From assembly GCF_028714975.1 (NCBI RefSeq), contig NZ_JAQTLH010000001.1, forward strand, positions 124,001 through 188,000: 64,000 nt of DNA, in the 5' to 3' direction. Source of the DNA: Sulfurimonas sp. (GTDB taxonomy: Bacteria; Campylobacterota; Campylobacteria; Campylobacterales; Sulfurimonadaceae). Positions 24,744 through 34,308 of this stretch are shown one piece after another (position 1 is the first letter of the stretch; every line of letters begins with the position of its first letter). The translations under genes and the position numbers were made by a program. The notes under the pieces were generated by a model. That model did not search any database. It was not told where the DNA came from and saw only the letters and a list, made by a program, of their open reading frames with translations.

Positions 24744-26015
24744 TCATAATTCACTTCCCCATTTCAACATATCGATACCGTATTTCTCTCTTATGTTTTG
24801 CGAATGTTGTGTCAGTTTGTGCATTTTTAGCTCATCATGAAATCCTATAAGCGATAACTCTTTTTTGGATTCTCTCGTAAAACTTGAACAGTTTATGCTT
24901 ATCCTGATTACATGAAGTCTTTTATAAACATCTGCTTCGTTAAAAAGAGCCAAACATAAAGAGTCAAACTTCTTTTCGGTAAAAATCTCGCATAAACTTA
25001 TGTTTGTATGGGATTTTTGATTCATCTCGTAAGCGATACTTAGATGAAAAATGGTAGGAATAACCTTTAGTTTTAAGACGGCAAAGCTTAGATGACGAGC
25101 AAGGATATGGACTCTCCTCTCCAACTCGCCTCTGTCGTATAGGGGGTCAAAAGTTCGTGATATCCCGATGGATTTTCGCCTGTGCTGGGTTTGAATCTCG
25201 TCATCGCTAATCCCGCACACTCTGGCATATAACTCTTTTGCATAAGCTCCCCATGATTCAACGGTTCCCCTTCTTTTTTTTAACTCACCAAGCGTATGAA
25301 TTTGTGCAGATTTTAATTTTTCTTTCATACTTTTACCGATTCCCGCAAACTCTTCTACGGGAATTTTCTCTATAAAACTTTCCAACTCATGCGGATATAC
25401 GACTCTGCACCCAAACGGTTTGGCGTAGGTCGTAGCAAGTTTGGCAATGTAGCGGGTTTTTGCCGAACCGATTGAGACGGGAAGTTTTATAGTCTCTTTT
25501 ATCTCATTTTTTAAATTTTTTATAAAATCTTCCACATCGCCATCTTCAACCCAGCCGCTCAAATCTCCGTAAAACTCATCAATGCTCGCTTGCTCGATTA
25601 ACGGTATCTTTGTTTGCAAAAACTCATGAAGCTCATGTGAGAGTTTTTGGTAGAGCGACATATCGGGCGCTTTTATGATTAGATGCGGACACAATTCCAA
25701 AGCCTCTTTAATGCTCATAGCGGTTTTTACTCCGTAAGCTCTTGCTTCATAGCTAGAGGTTGTAAGTATGCCTCGCACACGCCCGTCTTCATCCCTAAAA
25801 GCATCTATATCATCATCGCTTTTGTCATAAGTTTTATAAAAAGTCGGCACAAATGAGCCTGAATTTTGCAGATTTATGCTTTGGTTCTTTGCTTCTTTAG
25901 AGAAGATTTTCGTATCGCTTCTTCCGCCTATCGCAACGGGTCTTCCAAGAAGTGACGGCTCTTTAATCCGTGCGGCACTGACAAAAAAGCAGTCTATATC
26001 TATGTGTATTTTCAT
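24744..26015 (-). CDS. Y-family DNA polymerase (DinB/Pol IV-like)
   Basis: A 423-residue translesion polymerase. Catalytic residues: D6 and D8 (IDIDCFF), D146-E147 in SIDEFYGD; YEARAYGVKTAMS is the fingers signature and VEEFAGIGKSMKEKL the thumb helix-hairpin-helix. Between GRPVAIGG and RGILTTSSYE, residues about 32-79 are an insertion of nearly 50 residues absent from typical DinB, where the two parts are almost adjacent. The C-terminal little-finger domain is present without a beta-clamp motif that I can point to with certainty. No umuD or recA next to it. Confidence 0.85.
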   Translation of the reverse strand: MKIHIDIDCFFVSAARIKEPSLLGRPVAIGGRSDTKIFSKEAKNQSINLQNSGSFVPTFYKTYDKSDDDIDAFRDEDGRVRGILTTSSYEARAYGVKTAMSIKEALELCPHLIIKAPDMSLYQKLSHELHEFLQTKIPLIEQASIDEFYGDLSGWVEDGDVEDFIKNLKNEIKETIKLPVSIGSAKTRYIAKLATTYAKPFGCRVVYPHELESFIEKIPVEEFAGIGKSMKEKLKSAQIHTLGELKKRRGTVESWGAYAKELYARVCGISDDEIQTQHRRKSIGISRTFDPLYDRGELERRVHILARHLSFAVLKLKVIPTIFHLSIAYEMNQKSHTNISLCEIFTEKKFDSLCLALFNEADVYKRLHVIRISINCSSFTRESKKELSLIGFHDELKMHKLTQHSQNIREKYGIDMLKWGSEL

Positions 26016-26082
26016 AAGTTAATTATAGATAAATTTATGGATTGAAATTAAAAATATGGCAAATTGACAATAAAATTATTGC

Positions 26083-26088
26083 TATAAT
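26083..26088 (+). promoter_or_regulatory. -10 box placed for a leaderless lipoprotein transcript
   Basis: TATAAT ends 7 bases before the ATG at 26096, so transcription should start at or next to the start codon. A TTGACA at 26064-26069 is only 13 bases upstream, too close for a normal -35. Confidence 0.5.
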
Positions 26089-26095
26089 TTCGCTT

Positions 26096-26566
26096 ATGAA
26101 ATATATATTACTAATTTTTGTTCTTCTCTTTAGCGCATGCGGCACTAAAAAATATGAGCAAACACAAACAAAAATCATCACCATAAAATCACCCAAGATT
26201 AAGTTTTCCGATGTCGGATACCTGAGAAATAGCGACAAAAGTGTTGAATTGGAACTTTTTATGGCGGGCAAGTGTATAGAAAAAATTGCCGTAAATCATC
26301 TAATCTGCACCAGTACCGGATGTATGAGCAAAAGCGGATTTAACAAGGATTATCTAAATCAGATATATCCGGATGATATTATGCAAAATATGCTTCTCTC
26401 CCATGCTATCTACAACGGGAAAAACTTGGTAAAAACAGATGGCGGATTTGAACAGCAAATCAAAGATGAAACCGTAGATATATTTTACAAAGTTGACTCT
26501 CACGGCGTGCAGTTTAAAGATAAAAAAAATGACATAATTTTTAAGATTAAGGATACCGATGAGTAA
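26096..26566 (+). CDS. Small lipoprotein
   Basis: A 156-residue predicted lipoprotein; the signal is [15 protein letters not shown] with lipobox LFSAC and lipidated Cys15. The frame stays open upstream to a TTG at 26042, but that start would bury the signal peptide, so I use ATG 26096. There is no ribosome site, and the -10 box is so close that the mRNA may be leaderless. The mature protein is unrecognised, with three Cys in a short stretch (MAGKCIEK...[15 protein letters not shown]), possibly one disulfide. It overlaps nfo by 8 bases. Confidence 0.75.
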   Translation: MKYILLIFVLLFSACGTKKYEQTQTKIITIKSPKIKFSDVGYLRNSDKSVELELFMAGKCIEKIAVNHLICTSTGCMSKSGFNKDYLNQIYPDDIMQNMLLSHAIYNGKNLVKTDGGFEQQIKDETVDIFYKVDSHGVQFKDKKNDIIFKIKDTDE

Positions 26567-27404
26567 ATTTGTAGGAGCTCATGTAAGTGCAAGCGGGGGC
26601 GTTTTTAATGCAGTTGCAAATGCGTGCTCAATAGGCGCAAAAGCGTTCGCGCTATTTACAAAAAACCAAAGACAATGGAACGGCAAAGAGCTTGATAGTA
26701 ATACAATAGATAAGTTTAAAAAAGCATTGGATGATAGCGGAATTTTACCCAAATATGTACTTCCGCATGACTCATATCTTATAAATCTCGGACATCCGGA
26801 AGATGATCAAAGAGAGAAGTCTATGGAGGCTTTTTTAGACGAAGTAGAGAGATGCGCGCTTTTAGGTCTTGATAGACTCAATTTTCATCCCGGAAGCCAT
26901 CTAAAGAAGATAAGCGAAGATGAGTGTCTGGGTAAAATTGCAGATGCCATGAACATAACGCTGGAGAAAACAAAAGGCGTGAGTTTGGTTATTGAAAACA
27001 CCGCAGGGCAGGGGAGCAATCTTGGTTGGAAGTTTGAGCATTTAGCACAAATTATTGACAAGATTGAGGATAAAAGCCGTGTCGGAGTCTGCATAGATAC
27101 TTGTCATATGTTTAGCGCGGGTTATGACATACGAACAAGAGAAGCTTATGATAAAACATGGAGCGAATTTGACAAGATTATAGGGTTTAAATATCTTATG
27201 GGTATGCACATTAATGACTCAAAGGCAAAATTCGGCTCACATGTAGACAGACACCACTCTTTAGGCAAAGGCGAAATCGGTCTTGATGCGTTTAGATTTA
27301 TAATGAATGATGAGAGAATGAACGATATTCCGCTAATCCTTGAGACGATTGATGATAGCATCTGGAGCGAGGAGATAGCACTGCTTTACTCTTTTGTAAA
27401 TTAA
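26559..27404 (+). CDS. nfo: Deoxyribonuclease IV (endonuclease IV)
   Basis: A zinc AP endonuclease for base excision repair, 281 residues as usual. [10 protein letters not shown] at the N-terminus, [45 protein letters not shown] and HSLGKGEIG are all conserved, supplying the His/Asp/Glu ligands for three zinc ions. It overlaps the lipoprotein gene by 8 bases. Confidence 0.97.
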   Translation: MSKFVGAHVSASGGVFNAVANACSIGAKAFALFTKNQRQWNGKELDSNTIDKFKKALDDSGILPKYVLPHDSYLINLGHPEDDQREKSMEAFLDEVERCALLGLDRLNFHPGSHLKKISEDECLGKIADAMNITLEKTKGVSLVIENTAGQGSNLGWKFEHLAQIIDKIEDKSRVGVCIDTCHMFSAGYDIRTREAYDKTWSEFDKIIGFKYLMGMHINDSKAKFGSHVDRHHSLGKGEIGLDAFRFIMNDERMNDIPLILETIDDSIWSEEIALLYSFVN

Positions 27405-27452
27405 GGGCGATTTGTGTAAAATCAACCATTGTTTATTAGAAAAGGGTTGATA

Positions 27453-28661
27453 ATGAGAAATGTTTTTTTATTTTTTTTATTTGGAAGCAGCCTAATCGCA
27501 GGCGGCTATAAAATTCCTGAGACTTCGCTAAACTCGGTTGCCCTAAGTGCCGCAACCGTTGCACACTCAAATAGCGCAGACACGGCTTATTACAACCCTG
27601 CAAATATGGTTTTTATGAAAAATGAGAACGCATTAGAAGCAAATTTGATTTATATCGGACTTAGCGATGTAAACTATAAAGGCTCGTATACAAACAGTTT
27701 AGGTACGACAACAACGGGATATGATATAGAGTCAAAAAGAGAGAATTTTTTTGTTCCATCGTTTCATTATGTATCGGAAGATTTTAGCGGTGCCCGTTTT
27801 GGACTAAGTATAGTTTCTCCTGCAGGACTCTCTAAGAGATGGAACTCTGCCCCTGCAATTTACAGCGCAGAGGAGTTTACGCTCAAAACGGTTGAGGTAA
27901 ATCCGAGTGTTGCATTTCCTATCGGAGATAAAGCGGCATTTGCAGTCGGAATTAGAGCAATCTACTCCGAGGGCGTAGTTAAAAGCAGTTCATCTATGGC
28001 ATCTCGCGATATGAGCGGTGATTCTATTGATTTTGGATACAACTTGGCACTATCGTATAAGCCTACATCAGAGTTAGGGTTGGCTTTGACATATCGTTCA
28101 AAAATCGACTTGAGCGTAGAGGGTGATGCCGCACTCTCATATTTAACAAACAGTTCTACTAGCGGCGCATCGGTCAGCGTGCCTGTTCCGGCTCTGCTAA
28201 ATCTTGCACTCTCTTACACATTGCCGAGTGATACGACGATAGAGTTTGTCTATGAGAGAAACTATTGGCACGCATATAGAGAGTTGGACTTTAACTACGG
28301 TTTTGGTGTAAATCCGGTTGCAAATATCGTCTTTGGCGCGCCGATAGCAAAAAACTGGAAGGATACGGATGTTTTTCGTTTAGGTATTACCCAAAAGTTG
28401 GATAAACTTACTTTAATGGGCGGTTTTGTTATAGATAAAACACCTGCTCCAAATTCTACAATCGGGTTTGAACTGCCTGATAGCGACTCCTTGTCTGTAT
28501 CGTTTGGTGCAAGATATCAGATAAGCCAGAAGATAAACATAGGAGTAGCGGCTCTCTACTCGATGAGAGAAGATAGAGCGGTTTCAAACAGTGCGATAAA
28601 CGGGGAGTTTAAAGACTCAAATGTATTGATAATTTCGTCCGCATTAGAATATAGATTTTAA
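27453..28661 (+). CDS. FadL/TodX-family outer membrane porin
   Basis: A 402-residue outer membrane beta-barrel for hydrophobic compounds. ATG 27453 has AAAGGG upstream and starts a signal peptide (MRNVFLFFLFGSSLIAGG). The hatch-like N-terminus with SNSADTAYYNPANM (near 38-51) is the FadL signature, followed by alternating amphipathic strands and a final strand ending in ALEYRF, the C-terminal aromatic typical of barrel proteins. The substrate (fatty acids, alkanes, aromatics) is not predictable. Confidence 0.9.
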   Translation: MRNVFLFFLFGSSLIAGGYKIPETSLNSVALSAATVAHSNSADTAYYNPANMVFMKNENALEANLIYIGLSDVNYKGSYTNSLGTTTTGYDIESKRENFFVPSFHYVSEDFSGARFGLSIVSPAGLSKRWNSAPAIYSAEEFTLKTVEVNPSVAFPIGDKAAFAVGIRAIYSEGVVKSSSSMASRDMSGDSIDFGYNLALSYKPTSELGLALTYRSKIDLSVEGDAALSYLTNSSTSGASVSVPVPALLNLALSYTLPSDTTIEFVYERNYWHAYRELDFNYGFGVNPVANIVFGAPIAKNWKDTDVFRLGITQKLDKLTLMGGFVIDKTPAPNSTIGFELPDSDSLSVSFGARYQISQKINIGVAALYSMREDRAVSNSAINGEFKDSNVLIISSALEYRF

Positions 28662-28669
28662 GGAATTCT

Positions 28670-30406
28670 TTGGAAACATTAATAAATTTTTTAGAAGCAA
28701 AAAATGTAGAGAAATCTATCATTTTTGCACAACTAAAATGTAGTAAAACAGAAGCCGTATTGTTGCAAACTTTAGCAAAAAGATATATGCGCGGGGAAGA
28801 TGATGTTGTAGTTCTTGAACTTTTGCAAGAGATTTACGGCAAAGATAAATATGAGGGTATAAAGCATCTAGGAGAGGTAAAAATTCTTTTAGAACTTGGC
28901 TGGTTGCATCAGCAGAGTTTTACGCCTATAAAAATTTCTGAAGTGACACCGCTGGAACTTTTAAACAGTGCAGTCGGCTTGTCGCCCTCATTTCTAAAGA
29001 TACTCCAAGACGGTGCTATTGAGAGTGAGTTGCCCGATATCAAGCCGTATTCGGATCATCTTGAGTACTTGCAAGACCAGTTTCTTCGCATAGACCTTTA
29101 TCAAAAAATGAGTGCAATTCGTCAAAATGTTCATGAACACTCACTTGGAATTGACAGAATGCAGACCAAACTTAAGCTTTTAGAAAAACGCATAGAAGAC
29201 AGGGTTGAGCAAACGACGGGGAAACTCGTGCTTGACAAGTTTTTTAAACAAAAAAAGATGAGTTCTAAAGAGCAGGTGATTTTTTTGGCTCTTCTTCGTG
29301 AAGAGTACAGCGCAACGGACGCTTCGCTTAGAGAGATGAATGCTTTGATTGAACTCATTTCGCTTGATGAGTATGAACGCATTAAAAACCGTTCACTTTT
29401 AGAAGACGGCTCGAACCTTATAAATGACGGAATCATCGACTATGAAGAGATGTTAAATCCTTTCGGCGGGATTTCAAGAGCTTTTTACATAGTTGATGAG
29501 GTTTTACACAACATAATCCATCCTCAAAAAAACAAAAAAGTTCGTCGCATAAAACTAAATACGCTTATAGATGAGCAAGATATTTTTGAGTTGGTAGACC
29601 CTGAGACTTCGCTTGAAGATGTTGTTTTGGCAAAAGAGACGCAAGAAACGCTTAAAAATCTTATGAGACAATTGGATAAAGAGGTTATAGGTAGACTTGT
29701 AGAGTGGGGAGTGAAAGACAAAAAAAGCGGAATTGACGCAAGGATAATCTTCTACGGAGCAGCGGGAACCGGTAAAACGATGACTGCATATTCGCTTGCA
29801 AAATCGCTTAAACGACAAGTTTTGGCATTTGATTGTTCAAAAATTCTCTCTATGTATGTCGGCGAGAGCGAAAAAAATGTTCGTAAAATTTTTGACACTT
29901 TTTATGATTTGTGCGAAAAAACAAAATCAGAACCGATACTTTTGTTAAATGAGGCAGACCAGTTTTTAGGAGCTCGTTCAAGCGGAGTAAACAGCGGAGC
30001 TGATCAGATGCATAACCAGATGCAAAATATTTTTTTAGAGCAGATTGAGAAGTTCAAGGGTGTTTTGATAGCGACTACAAATCTGTTGGAAAATATAGAC
30101 AAAGCATTTTCAAGACGATTTAACTACAAGATAGAGTTTAAAAAACCAAATAAAGAGCAGAGACTCTCTCTTTGGAAAAAAATGCTTCCCTCAGGTGCTC
30201 CTTATGAGAAGAATTTTGATGTGAATGCTCTTGCCGATTATTCTCTTACGGGCGGGCAGATAAATCTGATTATAAAAAATACGGCATACAAAGTAGCCGT
30301 TAGAGAAAAGCCGCTATTTTCCTTAGAAGATTTTGAACAAGAAATCAAAAAAGAGAAAGATGCAAGTTTTGACAGTGAAAAATCTATGGGATTTTTAAAT
30401 AAATAG
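28670..30406 (+). CDS. AAA-family ATPase of unknown role
   Basis: A 578-residue protein starting at TTG (AAGGA 5 bases upstream). Residues 1-330 are a helical region with no domain I recognise; an AAA module follows: Walker A G363-AAGTGKT, the segment SMYVGESEKNVRKIF and ATTNLLENIDKAFSRRF (sensor 1 and arginine finger). Walker B reads LLLN427-E428-AD, with Asn where Asp is usual. Similar AAA proteins act on unknown protein targets. It is 9 bases after the porin gene and 1 base before the deaminase gene. Confidence 0.75.
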   Translation: METLINFLEAKNVEKSIIFAQLKCSKTEAVLLQTLAKRYMRGEDDVVVLELLQEIYGKDKYEGIKHLGEVKILLELGWLHQQSFTPIKISEVTPLELLNSAVGLSPSFLKILQDGAIESELPDIKPYSDHLEYLQDQFLRIDLYQKMSAIRQNVHEHSLGIDRMQTKLKLLEKRIEDRVEQTTGKLVLDKFFKQKKMSSKEQVIFLALLREEYSATDASLREMNALIELISLDEYERIKNRSLLEDGSNLINDGIIDYEEMLNPFGGISRAFYIVDEVLHNIIHPQKNKKVRRIKLNTLIDEQDIFELVDPETSLEDVVLAKETQETLKNLMRQLDKEVIGRLVEWGVKDKKSGIDARIIFYGAAGTGKTMTAYSLAKSLKRQVLAFDCSKILSMYVGESEKNVRKIFDTFYDLCEKTKSEPILLLNEADQFLGARSSGVNSGADQMHNQMQNIFLEQIEKFKGVLIATTNLLENIDKAFSRRFNYKIEFKKPNKEQRLSLWKKMLPSGAPYEKNFDVNALADYSLTGGQINLIIKNTAYKVAVREKPLFSLEDFEQEIKKEKDASFDSEKSMGFLNK

Positions 30407-30407
30407 T

Positions 30408-30851
30408 ATGAATGTCTATATGCACCAAGCCGTAAAAGAGGCGCTGGATGGAGTACAAAAAAATCACGGCGGACCTTTTGGCGCCGTGATAGTAAAAGAT
30501 GGCATGGTTATAGCAAAAGCTCACAACCAAGTCTTAAAATCAAATGACCCGACCTCTCACGCCGAGATAAATGCGATAAAAAAAGCCTCCAAAAAACTAG
30601 GCACATATGATCTTAGCGGGTGTGAAATCTATACGACTTGTATGCCTTGTCCAATGTGCAACGGGGCTATTAAATGGGCAAATATAAAAACTGTCTACTA
30701 CGGCGCGACAAGCGGGGATGCAGATAACATCGGATTTAGAGATAAAGAGTTTTATGAGAAAGAGTTTTTAGATATAAAAAATATTGATAGAGCGGAGTGT
30801 CTAGAACCCTTTAGGGTATGGCAGGCAAAAGAGGATAAGACAATCTACTAA
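30408..30851 (+). CDS. Guanine deaminase-like CDA-fold enzyme
   Basis: A 147-residue cytidine-deaminase-fold protein closest, as I recall, to Bacillus GuaD, which converts guanine to xanthine. GGPFGAVIVKDG, the zinc motif H51-A-E53 and P80-C81-P-M-C84, and NIGFRDKEFYEKEF are present. The longer C-terminal part with EPFRVWQAKED fits GuaD better than tRNA adenosine deaminase TadA, though the latter is the main alternative. A hairpin terminator follows. Confidence 0.8.
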   Translation: MNVYMHQAVKEALDGVQKNHGGPFGAVIVKDGMVIAKAHNQVLKSNDPTSHAEINAIKKASKKLGTYDLSGCEIYTTCMPCPMCNGAIKWANIKTVYYGATSGDADNIGFRDKEFYEKEFLDIKNIDRAECLEPFRVWQAKEDKTIY

Positions 30852-30886
30852 AACTAAATTTAGAGCCTCCCTCTAGGTAATTAGTG

Positions 30887-30912
30887 TTACAAATCTGCAT
30901 TTTGTAATTTTT
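30887..30912 (+). terminator. Rho-independent terminator after the deaminase gene
   Basis: TTACAAA (30887-30893) pairs with TTTGTAA (30901-30907) around a 7-base loop, followed by five T (30908-30912). It separates the porin-AAA-deaminase unit from the complex I operon. The remaining 30913-31033 shows no gene. Confidence 0.65.
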
Positions 30913-31033
30913 ATATCTCAAAAACTGTTTCTAAAATACTCACTAGCTATGATAGCCCAAAAAAATGTGTAGTATTTGGTAACAGTAATCACTTCAAATA
31001 TCATCATAATCTTTTATTTAATACTCTTTTTGC

Positions 31034-31039
31034 TACAAT
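31034..31039 (+). promoter_or_regulatory. Candidate -10 box for the nuo operon
   Basis: TACAAT about 100 bases before nuoA in an otherwise empty 227-base stretch after the terminator. No clear -35; other AT-rich boxes nearby are possible. Confidence 0.3.
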
Positions 31040-31139
31040 CTATGCAACTGTTTTTTCTAAAAATATGTGAAGATATTTAAGTCAAACGGCTTATGTTTTT
31101 GTGCGTTTTAAAACAATAATAATAACAAAGGTGGGTTAT

Positions 31140-31529
31140 ATGGAGCATATTAGTACTGCAAATCCGTATTTTGGGGTATTTGTACTTTTTCTTGTAACAT
31201 TCGGTGCATTTACGATAACGACGATTGTCGCTCGTTTGGCAAGTCGCGCTTTAGCAGCTAAAAATAGCGAAAAAATCAAATTATCGGTTTATGAGTGTGG
31301 ACCTGAGGTTACAAAGCAGCCAAATAGAATATCTCCGCAGTTTTATCTATTTGCACTACTTTTTTTACTCTTTGATGTAGAGATAGTTTTTATGTTTCCA
31401 TGGGCAGTTGATTTTAAACTACTTGGATGGTTTGGTTTTGCCGAGATGTTGATGTTTATACTTTTATTAACAATCGGGTTTGTATATGCATGGAAAAAAG
31501 GAGCGCTAGAATGGCACAACATAAAGTAA
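31140..31529 (+). CDS. nuoA: NADH-quinone oxidoreductase subunit A
   Basis: First gene of the complex I operon. The ATG at 31140 has AAAGGTGGG upstream, giving 129 residues; longer readings lack a ribosome site. Three membrane helices (about residues 10-32, 68-88, 95-118), with the conserved loop motif YECGPE and the FDVE ([14 protein letters not shown]) segment, place it at the quinone-site interface. It overlaps nuoB by 19 bases. Confidence 0.97.
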   Translation: MEHISTANPYFGVFVLFLVTFGAFTITTIVARLASRALAAKNSEKIKLSVYECGPEVTKQPNRISPQFYLFALLFLLFDVEIVFMFPWAVDFKLLGWFGFAEMLMFILLLTIGFVYAWKKGALEWHNIK

Positions 31530-32020
31530 ATTATACGCAAAACGGCGGTTTGCCGGTTGCACTTACAAGTATAGATAAAATCGTAAACTGGGGTCGTTCA
31601 AACTCTCTTTGGGCGCTTACTTACGGTCTTGCTTGTTGTGGTATCGAGATGATGGCAAGCGGTGCTTCAAGATATGACTTCGATAGATTTGGGACAATCT
31701 TTAGAGCATCTCCTCGTCAAGCCGATGTTATGATAGTTGCAGGAACGCTTACGAAAAAACATGCAGAGTTCATTAAAAGACTTTATGACCAAATGACTGA
31801 GCCGAAATGGGTTATCTCTATGGGTTCATGCGCAAATACGGGCGGTATGTTTAACACTTATGCAACGGTTCAAGGCGTGGACAGAATTATTCCTGTGGAC
31901 TTGTATCTTCCGGGCTGTGCGCCAAGACCTGAAACACTTCAGTACGGCGTAATGTTACTACAAAAGAAAATTCGTGCAAATCAAGCTTCAAGAGCGCAAA
32001 AAGCTAAAAGGTTAATGTAA
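31511..32020 (+). CDS. nuoB: NADH-quinone oxidoreductase subunit B
   Basis: Carries iron-sulfur cluster N2, the last before quinone. I place the start at ATG 31511 (AAGGAG 7 bases upstream), 169 residues; the open frame upstream overlaps nuoA and is not used. Cluster ligands are visible: tandem C42-C43 in [10 protein letters not shown]107 in MGSCANTGG and C136 in LPGCAPRPE. Stop and nuoC start overlap (TAATG). Confidence 0.98.
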   Translation: MAQHKVNYTQNGGLPVALTSIDKIVNWGRSNSLWALTYGLACCGIEMMASGASRYDFDRFGTIFRASPRQADVMIVAGTLTKKHAEFIKRLYDQMTEPKWVISMGSCANTGGMFNTYATVQGVDRIIPVDLYLPGCAPRPETLQYGVMLLQKKIRANQASRAQKAKRLM

Positions 32021-32826
32021 TGAGAGCTTATAAACCTAAAGACAATGTACAAGCAAAACCGTACTATACGGATAGATTTTATGTATCTCCTCAAGTTCCG
32101 AAATTTGAAGTAGAGAGCGATGAAGTTTTCGCGCACGATTTAGAGGCGATAAAAGCAAAGTTTGATGTACTTGACGCATACATTCAAGTCGGTCAAATGG
32201 TTGTTTTTATCAATCCTGAGGATAATTATAAAGTTTTAGAGCTTATGAAAAATGAGCTTGAATATGTTCAACTCACGGAGCTTAGCGCGATTGACTGGCT
32301 TGCTGCAAGAGGCGGTTTTGAAGTTTTTTATCAAATGCTAAGCATGAGCAAACGCAAACGCGTTCGTATAAAAATGTTTATCAACAAAGGTGAAGCCGTA
32401 AATTCCGTTGAAAAGCTCTTCCGCTCTGCTGATTGGTCTGAGAGAGAGATGTTTGATATGTTCGGCATAGAAGCAAACGGACATCCGTTTATGAAGAGAA
32501 TTCTTATGCCTTACGATTGGCAGGGGCATCCACTTCTAAAAACTTATCCGCTTCAAGGCGATGAGTTTGCCGCATGGTATGAAGTAGATAAAATCTACGG
32601 TAAAGAGGCAAGAGATATAATCGGACCTGAACTTCGCGATACTGCAAAAGTCGACAGATACGACAGCGAGAGATTTGCCCGTCTTGGACATGAAGTGCCT
32701 AAGGGAACAAAAATTACGGGTAACGAGCCTAAGATAGTTCAAAACTATCAAGAAGAGGGCGGTGTTTTCATGGTTAAAAAATTCGATAAAAAAGATTCGG
32801 TCGTTATTGACGATCCTCAAAGATAG
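32020..32826 (+). CDS. nuoC: NADH-quinone oxidoreductase subunit C
   Basis: A hydrophilic subunit of the complex I connecting arm, 268 residues, separate from NuoD as in most non-enteric bacteria. Family signature around ERE(M)[24 protein letters not shown] (residues about 145-175) and YPLQGDEFA. The first 50 residues and last 50 are extensions compared with short NuoC proteins. One-base overlap with nuoB. Confidence 0.95.
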   Translation: MRAYKPKDNVQAKPYYTDRFYVSPQVPKFEVESDEVFAHDLEAIKAKFDVLDAYIQVGQMVVFINPEDNYKVLELMKNELEYVQLTELSAIDWLAARGGFEVFYQMLSMSKRKRVRIKMFINKGEAVNSVEKLFRSADWSEREMFDMFGIEANGHPFMKRILMPYDWQGHPLLKTYPLQGDEFAAWYEVDKIYGKEARDIIGPELRDTAKVDRYDSERFARLGHEVPKGTKITGNEPKIVQNYQEEGGVFMVKKFDKKDSVVIDDPQR

Positions 32827-32834
32827 GTAGTAAT

Positions 32835-34073
32835 ATGCAAGTAAAAAATAGATTAAACCCGTTTTTTGAAAATATCACTTTTGATAGAGAAGATAATGAG
32901 ATTATCCTAAACTTTGGTCCTCAACACCCATCGGCTCACGGACAACTTCGTTTGATGCTTCATCTTCAACAAGAGATGATTGTAAAAGCTCATCCGGATA
33001 TCGGATATCTTCACCGCGGTATGGAGAAGATGGCTGAAAATATGATTTACAATGAGTTTATGCCGACGACTGACCGTATGGACTACATCGCATCATCTTC
33101 AAACAACTACGGTTTTGCTTTGGCGGTTGAGAGACTTATCGGTCTTGAAGTTCCTCGCCGTGCAAAAGTAATCCGTATGATGCTCTTAGAGATTAACCGT
33201 CTTATGAGTCATCTTTTCTGGCTGGCAACGACTGCGCTTGATATCGGTGCTATGACGGTTTTCCTTTTTGCTTTCCGCGAGAGAGAGTATCTGATGGATA
33301 TCATCGAAGGTTATTGCGGAGCTAGACTTACGCATGCCGCTATTCGTATCGGAGGAGTTCCCTTAGATATTCAAGATAGTTTCATATCTCAGCTAAGAAC
33401 ATTCTTAGACAAACTTCCTGCAAATATTAAAGATTATGAAGATCTTCTTGACACTAACCGTATCTGGTTAATGAGAATGGAAGAGGTCGGAACTATATCA
33501 AAAGAGATGGCGCTTTCTTGGGGCTGTTCAGGTCCTATGCTTAGAGCATCAGGCGTTGCATGGGATATCCGTAAAGAAGAGCCGTACGAGCTTTATGACG
33601 AAGTAGAGTTTCGCGTTCCTTACTCTGATAAAGGTGACAACTTTGCAAGATATAGAATGTACATGGAAGAGATGAGAGAGTCTGCGAAGATTCTTTATCA
33701 AACTATCGATATGTACGAGAAATGCGTAAAAGAGGGGCAAACTGAGCTTATGGCACATGCGCCGAAATATGTTTCAGCTCCAAAACTAGACATTATGACT
33801 CAAAACTACTCTTTGATGCAGCACTTTGTTCTTGTAACGCAAGGTATGAGACCGCCTGTCGGAGAGGTTTATGTTGCAACCGAATCACCAAAAGGCGAGC
33901 TTGGTTTTTTCATAAATTCTCAAGGCGGACCGTATCCGTATAGACTAAAACTTCGCGCACCGTCATTTTGGCATACGGGAATCTTAACAGACCTTTTACC
34001 GGGACATTACATTCCCGATGTTGTTTCAATCATAGGTACTACAAATATCGTATTTGGTGAGGTTGATAGATAA
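32835..34073 (+). CDS. nuoD: NADH-quinone oxidoreductase subunit D
   Basis: A 412-residue subunit related to hydrogenase large subunits; forms the quinone pocket with Nuo[15 protein letters not shown] (near 28-41) carries the conserved quinone-binding His, followed by [34 protein letters not shown] and the C-terminal [14 protein letters not shown]. No Cys ligands remain, as in all NuoD. Stop overlaps the next start by one base. Confidence 0.98.
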   Translation: MQVKNRLNPFFENITFDREDNEIILNFGPQHPSAHGQLRLMLHLQQEMIVKAHPDIGYLHRGMEKMAENMIYNEFMPTTDRMDYIASSSNNYGFALAVERLIGLEVPRRAKVIRMMLLEINRLMSHLFWLATTALDIGAMTVFLFAFREREYLMDIIEGYCGARLTHAAIRIGGVPLDIQDSFISQLRTFLDKLPANIKDYEDLLDTNRIWLMRMEEVGTISKEMALSWGCSGPMLRASGVAWDIRKEEPYELYDEVEFRVPYSDKGDNFARYRMYMEEMRESAKILYQTIDMYEKCVKEGQTELMAHAPKYVSAPKLDIMTQNYSLMQHFVLVTQGMRPPVGEVYVATESPKGELGFFINSQGGPYPYRLKLRAPSFWHTGILTDLLPGHYIPDVVSIIGTTNIVFGEVDR

Positions 34074-34294
34074 TGAAAAGATATGATTTAAGACATTTAA
34101 AAGATGGTTTTGAGCCTCGTATGAGAGAGATTTTAGCATCTCATAAGGTTGGAGAAGTTGCAATCTTTTTATTTGAAATCGGTGATTTTACTCCAATTCA
34201 AAGATCTGCGGATTTGGTAAAAGAGTGTAGATATGAGTTACTTAACTCTTTAAAGTTTAACGAAGTCGACTGGACTATCGTAGTAAAAAAATAG
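34073..34294 (+). CDS. Small NuoE-replacement protein (HP1264/Cj1575 type)
   Basis: A 73-residue protein at the place of nuoE, overlapping nuoD by one base. Real NuoE is about 160 residues with four Cys binding a 2Fe-2S cluster; this protein has a single Cys and cannot hold that cluster. H. pylori and C. jejuni have a small protein here (HP1264, Cj1575c), and I take this as its counterpart. It ends in a beta-like segment (FNEVDWTIVVKK). Its role is unknown; perhaps it docks the flavoprotein coded next. Confidence 0.8.
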   Translation: MKRYDLRHLKDGFEPRMREILASHKVGEVAIFLFEIGDFTPIQRSADLVKECRYELLNSLKFNEVDWTIVVKK

Positions 34295-34308
34295 GCAGGA
34301 TGTAGATT

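Noticed and set aside
26042-26095. Start of the lipoprotein gene at TTG 26042
   Set aside because: It would put 18 residues before the signal peptide and lipobox, and no ribosome site is present.
30852-31139. tRNA or small RNA gene in the gap before nuoA
   Set aside because: No cloverleaf-like arms or CCA end; only a terminator and AT-rich sequence are seen.
31427-31510. Longer N-terminus for NuoB starting within nuoA
   Set aside because: The upstream part has no ribosome site and overlaps nuoA heavily; ATG 31511 has AAGGAG at good spacing and gives the normal NuoB length.
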